A stretch of 34,927 bases of DNA from JAVRLB01 sp049965455 (GTDB taxonomy: Archaea; Thermoplasmatota; Thermoplasmata; Thermoplasmatales; ARK-15), in NCBI GenBank assembly GCA_049965455.1, contig JBMFWH010000013.1, positions 1-34,927 of the forward strand. Direction: 5' to 3'. A model generated the notes under the pieces. That model worked only from the letters and a program-made list of their open reading frames with translations. It ran no database searches and had not been told where the DNA came from. Position 1 is the stretch's first letter; each line of letters starts with the position of its first letter. Below are positions 32,662 through 34,927 of the stretch, piece after piece. The position numbers and the translations under genes are program-made.

Positions 32662-33798
32662 TTGAAAACGCTAATAAAAAATGTGATAGGGGACAGTTAT
32701 GTGGCCCCTAACCAGGGACAAACACAGCAACCGGCACCAAAATCTGAAGACGATGAAGAACTAGCTAAGTTAGTAGAACAGCTTAAAGTAAACATTAAAA
32801 TTATAGGATGCGGCGGTGGCGGATCCAACACGATAAATAGACTGACTGAAGCAGGAGTATACGGCGCTACTTTAATTGCAGCTAACACAGACGCTCCACA
32901 TTTGTTGCAGGTTAAATCAAACAGGAAAATCTTGCTCGGTAAGAGAACTACGAGAGGTCTTGGAGCTGGCGCGGATCCTATGGTCGGCGCAGAGTCTGCA
33001 AAAGAGGCAGATGAAGATCTGAGAGCACTGGTTTCAAGATCGGACATAGTATTTGTTACTGCCGGTATGGGTGGCGGTACTGGTACAGGATCTGCACCAT
33101 ATGTTGCGCAACTAGCAAAAGAAAATGGTGCGCTGGTTATTGCAATCGTTACAATCCCATTCACAGCCGAAGGTAAACTGAGAATGGAAAATGCATTATG
33201 GGGAATAGACAGGCTCAAAAAGTATGCAGATACTACAATAGTGATCCCTAATGACAAACTTTTAGAGTTGGTGCCCAGACTCCCATTAGACCAAGCATTC
33301 AAGGTCGCAGATGAGGTACTGATGGAGGGTTTGAAGGGATTGACAGAGATAATTACAAAGCCTGGCTTGGTAAATCTAGACTATGCAGATATCAAAGCAA
33401 TTATGGATAAAGGCGGTGTGGCAATGATCGGCATTGGCGAATCTGAAGGATCCACAGACAGAGTTGCCGAAGCAGTTGATGACGCTGTAAACTCTCCGCT
33501 TATAGAAGCAGATATCGCACAGGCTAAAGGTGCGTTAATCAGAATAGTAGGAGATCCCCAGATGAGCGTTACAGAAGCACAGAGAGCTGCAGAACTGATC
33601 CAGAAGAGAATAAACCCAATGGCCAAGATAATATGGGGCGCCTCCATTGATCCCACGATGGAAGGGAAAATAAAAGTGCTGGTAGTTCTCACGGGTGTAA
33701 AGTCACCATATATATTGGATACAAATGCAACCCTTTCTTCAATGAAAAAAGCTGCAAAAATATCCAGCGTAGACTCAAATATAGATATAATTGAGTAA
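32662..33798 (+). CDS. ftsZ: Cell division GTPase FtsZ
   Basis: A 378-residue tubulin-like GTPase that forms the division ring. GCGGGGSNTINRL is the first phosphate loop, GMGGGTGTGSAP the tubulin signature and NLDYADIKAIM the T7 loop that triggers GTP hydrolysis in the neighbouring subunit. A short acidic, Gln-rich N-terminal extension precedes the core, and the C-terminus lacks a long linker. I choose TTG at 32662 because AAGGTGA (32650-32656) precedes it by five bases. The GTG at 32653 lies within that site. Confidence 0.95.
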   Translation: MKTLIKNVIGDSYVAPNQGQTQQPAPKSEDDEELAKLVEQLKVNIKIIGCGGGGSNTINRLTEAGVYGATLIAANTDAPHLLQVKSNRKILLGKRTTRGLGAGADPMVGAESAKEADEDLRALVSRSDIVFVTAGMGGGTGTGSAPYVAQLAKENGALVIAIVTIPFTAEGKLRMENALWGIDRLKKYADTTIVIPNDKLLELVPRLPLDQAFKVADEVLMEGLKGLTEIITKPGLVNLDYADIKAIMDKGGVAMIGIGESEGSTDRVAEAVDDAVNSPLIEADIAQAKGALIRIVGDPQMSVTEAQRAAELIQKRINPMAKIIWGASIDPTMEGKIKVLVVLTGVKSPYILDTNATLSSMKKAAKISSVDSNIDIIE

Positions 33799-33810
33799 AT
33801 ATCTCCCCCA

Positions 33811-33826
33811 TTTTTTTATTTATTTT
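33811..33826 (+). terminator. Probable T-rich terminator of ftsZ
   Basis: TTTTTTTATTTATTTT follows the stop codon by 12 bases, after a run of five C. Such T-tracts end archaeal transcripts. Confidence 0.55.
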
Positions 33827-33882
33827 ACTGCCAAATTTTACATTTTTAAAAATTTTTATGATTATTTTATAATAATAGATGT

Positions 33883-34089
33883 TCAACTGGAATCATCATA
33901 TCTAGCACATGCTGGTCCATGTTTTCAATAACCAGATTTGTCTTTGGAGACGCTGCTAAAGTCAAGAGCGAGAGTACACATCATACTTCTTTCAGCCCTA
34001 ATAAGTATATTGATAGCCGCATTGATGACTCTATTTATCGTAAGTTCTTACACAGAACCTTGATAAAATATATCAGAGTGTTTCAGATC
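33883..34089 (-). pseudogene. Degraded C-terminal fragment of a TnpB (IS200/IS605) gene
   Basis: Minus-strand translation gives SDIFYQGSV-stop-ELTINRVINAAINI, then SSVSKDKSGY-stop. This matches the TnpB C-terminus, in which a zinc-ribbon cysteine region leads into GLTIDRDVNAAINI, the third RuvC motif. The ribbon cysteines are lost, DRD has become NRV, and two in-frame stops are present. Only the last about 65 codons remain. No clear omega-RNA end follows it. A plus-strand frame over the same bases (33919-34110) is a shadow. Confidence 0.7.
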
Positions 34090-34157
34090 AGGGAGATTAC
34101 TGAAATTTGAGTATATTTGAAACGTTAGCCTTCTGGCTTATCAGTACTTGATACGTT

Positions 34158-34180
34158 AAAAAAATAGAAATAAAAAAGAA
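34158..34180 (-). terminator. T-rich terminator of the HTa gene
   Basis: On the minus strand two T-runs (six and seven T) lie 14-36 bases after the HTa stop, a typical archaeal terminator. Confidence 0.5.
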
Positions 34181-34193
34181 AGTAGTGTAAATT

Positions 34194-34463
34194 TTATAGG
34201 TATTTATTTTTTCTAGCTGGTTTAAATACAAACTTTTTCTTTTCCGGTACATTTATTACAGCTTTAGTCCTTGGATTTTTAGCTTTTTTGGCTTTTTGTA
34301 CTCTTCTTGCAAATGTCCCAAATTCCTTTATTGCTACTTTCTCTCCTTTATTAACAGAAGTCATTACTTCGCTAAAAAAAGTATCTAGGACTTTTTTTAC
34401 ATCTTTCTCTTTCACGCTTGTGCTCTTTGCTATTTTCTTTCGCATATCTGTAATTCCTGCCAT
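34194..34463 (-). CDS. HTa, HU-like histone-like DNA-binding protein
   Basis: An 89-residue HU/IHF-fold protein, the main chromatin protein of Thermoplasmata, which lack canonical archaeal histones. The body helices are in residues 1-45, the turn IKEFGTFARR at about 46-55, the DNA-binding arm with KNPRTKAVINVP (Asn-Pro intercalation tip), and the end KKKFVFKPARKNKY closely follows Thermoplasma HTa. GAGGTG at 34470-34475 precedes ATG and a TATA box lies about 40 bp upstream. It sits alone between two TnpB remnants. Bacterial origin of HTa by ancient transfer is generally proposed. Confidence 0.94.
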   Translation of the reverse strand: MAGITDMRKKIAKSTSVKEKDVKKVLDTFFSEVMTSVNKGEKVAIKEFGTFARRVQKAKKAKNPRTKAVINVPEKKKFVFKPARKNKYL

Positions 34464-34497
34464 ATATTACACCTCTAATAATAAGATATAAAATTGA

Positions 34498-34507
34498 TAT
34501 ATTTATA
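34498..34507 (-). promoter_or_regulatory. TATA box of the HTa gene
   Basis: ATATAAATAT on the minus strand, about 40 bp before ATG, predicts a very short leader around the GAGGTG site. Confidence 0.5.
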
Positions 34508-34662
34508 TCTTTCTCCAATATTGGCTGTATTACAATCTTTAGATATTATATTACTCCAAAAAAATAATTGACAGAATTTTAAAAAATGATATTTTTATGA
34601 CCCAGTTTAATTATTAATTTTATGTCTATTATGCATTATTTTATCAAATATTATAAATTGTG

Positions 34663-34682
34663 AATCATGCAAGTTCATGATT
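34663..34682. repeat. Perfect 7-bp inverted repeat near the IS right end
   Basis: AATCATG and CATGATT flank six bases, and TTAT follows. It lies 45 bp outside the presumed omega-RNA end. It could be a small terminator hairpin or the TnpA-recognised hairpin if the element ends further left than I think. Confidence 0.4.
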
Positions 34683-34727
34683 TTATAGATGTAATACCCG
34701 CTTTGGACTGTTAAAATATTGTGGCTC

Positions 34728-34769
34728 GTGACCTCCTCTCCCAGCTATCGCATGGGGCTTCCCGTTTCA
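34728..34769 (-). ncRNA. 3' scaffold of an omega-RNA at the right end of an IS200/IS605-type element
   Basis: The minus strand reads GGGAAGCC, a hairpin (CCCA-GC with GC-TGGG arms, GATA loop, one bulged T), then GAGAGGAGGTCAC ending at 34728. The AAGCC-hairpin-GGAGG-TCAC layout is that of tnpB-overlapping guide RNAs. It overlaps the last codons of the tnpB. Whatever follows TCAC (GAGCCACAATATTTTA, from 34727 downwards) would be the guide, copied from the insertion flank. Confidence 0.65.
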
Positions 34770-34927
34770 GGGACCTGATTTGCCCTTTCGGGTATTGATC
34801 TGATCTCCACGGACGTCAATTCGGAAGTGCCACTCCCTACCTTTATGTGTTCTTCAATTTTCTCCATGCCTTTTCTCTCTATGTTGATTGCAGTATTGAC
34901 ATCCCTGTCAATGGTCAGACCACACAT
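34745..34927 (-). CDS. tnpB: RNA-guided nuclease TnpB, C-terminal end (5' part outside window)
   Basis: Only the last about 60 codons are present and the frame runs off the right edge. It begins in the second half of the zinc ribbon (CG) followed by LTIDRDVNTAINIERKG, the third RuvC motif with its catalytic Asp. The variable tail ends GSPMR-stop, and the stop codon lies in the omega-RNA scaffold. No stop or frameshift is seen in this piece, so the gene may be intact. Whether a TnpA transposase is adjacent cannot be judged. Confidence 0.85.
   Translation of the reverse strand: MCGLTIDRDVNTAINIERKGMEKIEEHIKVGSGTSELTSVEIRSIPERANQVPETGSPMR

Noticed and set aside
34022..34105. Possible C/D box RNA (TGATGA ... 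CTGA)
   Set aside because: The boxes are about 80 bases apart, internal C'/D' boxes are not convincing, and most of the stretch is covered by the TnpB pseudogene.
33919..34110. Plus-strand 63-codon frame between ftsZ and HTa
   Set aside because: No ribosome site or recognisable product, and the opposite strand encodes a degraded TnpB tail that explains the sequence.
1..34927. CRISPR array, rRNA or tRNA genes
   Set aside because: I saw no regularly spaced repeats and no tRNA or rRNA-like segments in the intergenic regions on either strand.

Overview
The window looks like chromosome from an AT-rich, gene-dense euryarchaeon of the Thermoplasmata, most likely an acidophilic relative of Thermoplasma or Ferroplasma. 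The evidence is an HTa-type HU-like chromatin protein (34194-34463), archaeal Mre11-Rad50, archaeal FtsZ, the archaeal HMG-CoA synthase/thiolase/DUF35 cluster, the archaeal-type siroheme-dependent haem pathway (AhbA-D), a rusticyanin-like blue copper protein, and promoters with TATA boxes about 26 bp before start codons (leaderless transcripts). The assignment to order is inference.

Layout. 1-3.8 kb: the 3' part of a large surface protein, an unknown membrane protein and a cytoplasmic parvulin. 3.8-7.4 kb: DJ-1/PfpI protein, ferritin-like/VIT1 iron transporter, membrane-anchored rusticyanin-like cupredoxin and a divergent metallo-beta-lactamase-fold hydrolase. 7.5-11 kb: an APC permease with UspA-like domains, and an MscS channel. 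11.0-11.45 kb: a gene-free stretch holding a solitary right end (omega-RNA scaffold) of an IS200/IS605-family element. 11.4-16.3 kb: mre11-rad50 and a cysteine synthase-like enzyme. 16.4-19.0 kb: a copper operon (55-aa YHS protein, YHS-CopA ATPase, unknown 106-aa protein). 19.0-23.9 kb: HMG-CoA synthase/thiolase/DUF35 operon, then divergently a second thiolase plus 3-hydroxybutyryl-CoA dehydrogenase. 23.8-26.6 kb: fumarase alpha and beta with imidazolonepropionase. 26.6-32.5 kb: seven overlapping haem genes ahbC-ahbD-ahbA-ahbB-siroheme synthase-hemA-hemB under one leaderless promoter. 32.6-34.9 kb: ftsZ, a TnpB pseudogene fragment, the HTa gene, and the 3' end of a second tnpB with its omega-RNA end running off the window.

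How parts work together. The haem operon supplies glutamyl-tRNA reductase, porphobilinogen synthase, the siroheme-forming dehydrogenase and all four Ahb enzymes. hemL, hemC, hemD and the uroporphyrinogen III methyltransferase must be elsewhere. The copper operon and the rusticyanin-like gene share a near-identical palindrome (TTTAC-RAAT-GTAAA) at the same place relative to their TATA boxes, which suggests a copper regulon. The thiolase in the HMG-CoA synthase operon has Ser where the nucleophilic Cys is expected, while the adjacent divergent thiolase keeps its full catalytic set.

The most interesting points are the shared copper-gene operator, the solo omega-RNA-like end before mre11, the Cys-to-Ser thiolase, and the small YHS gene and 106-aa gene of the copper operon.
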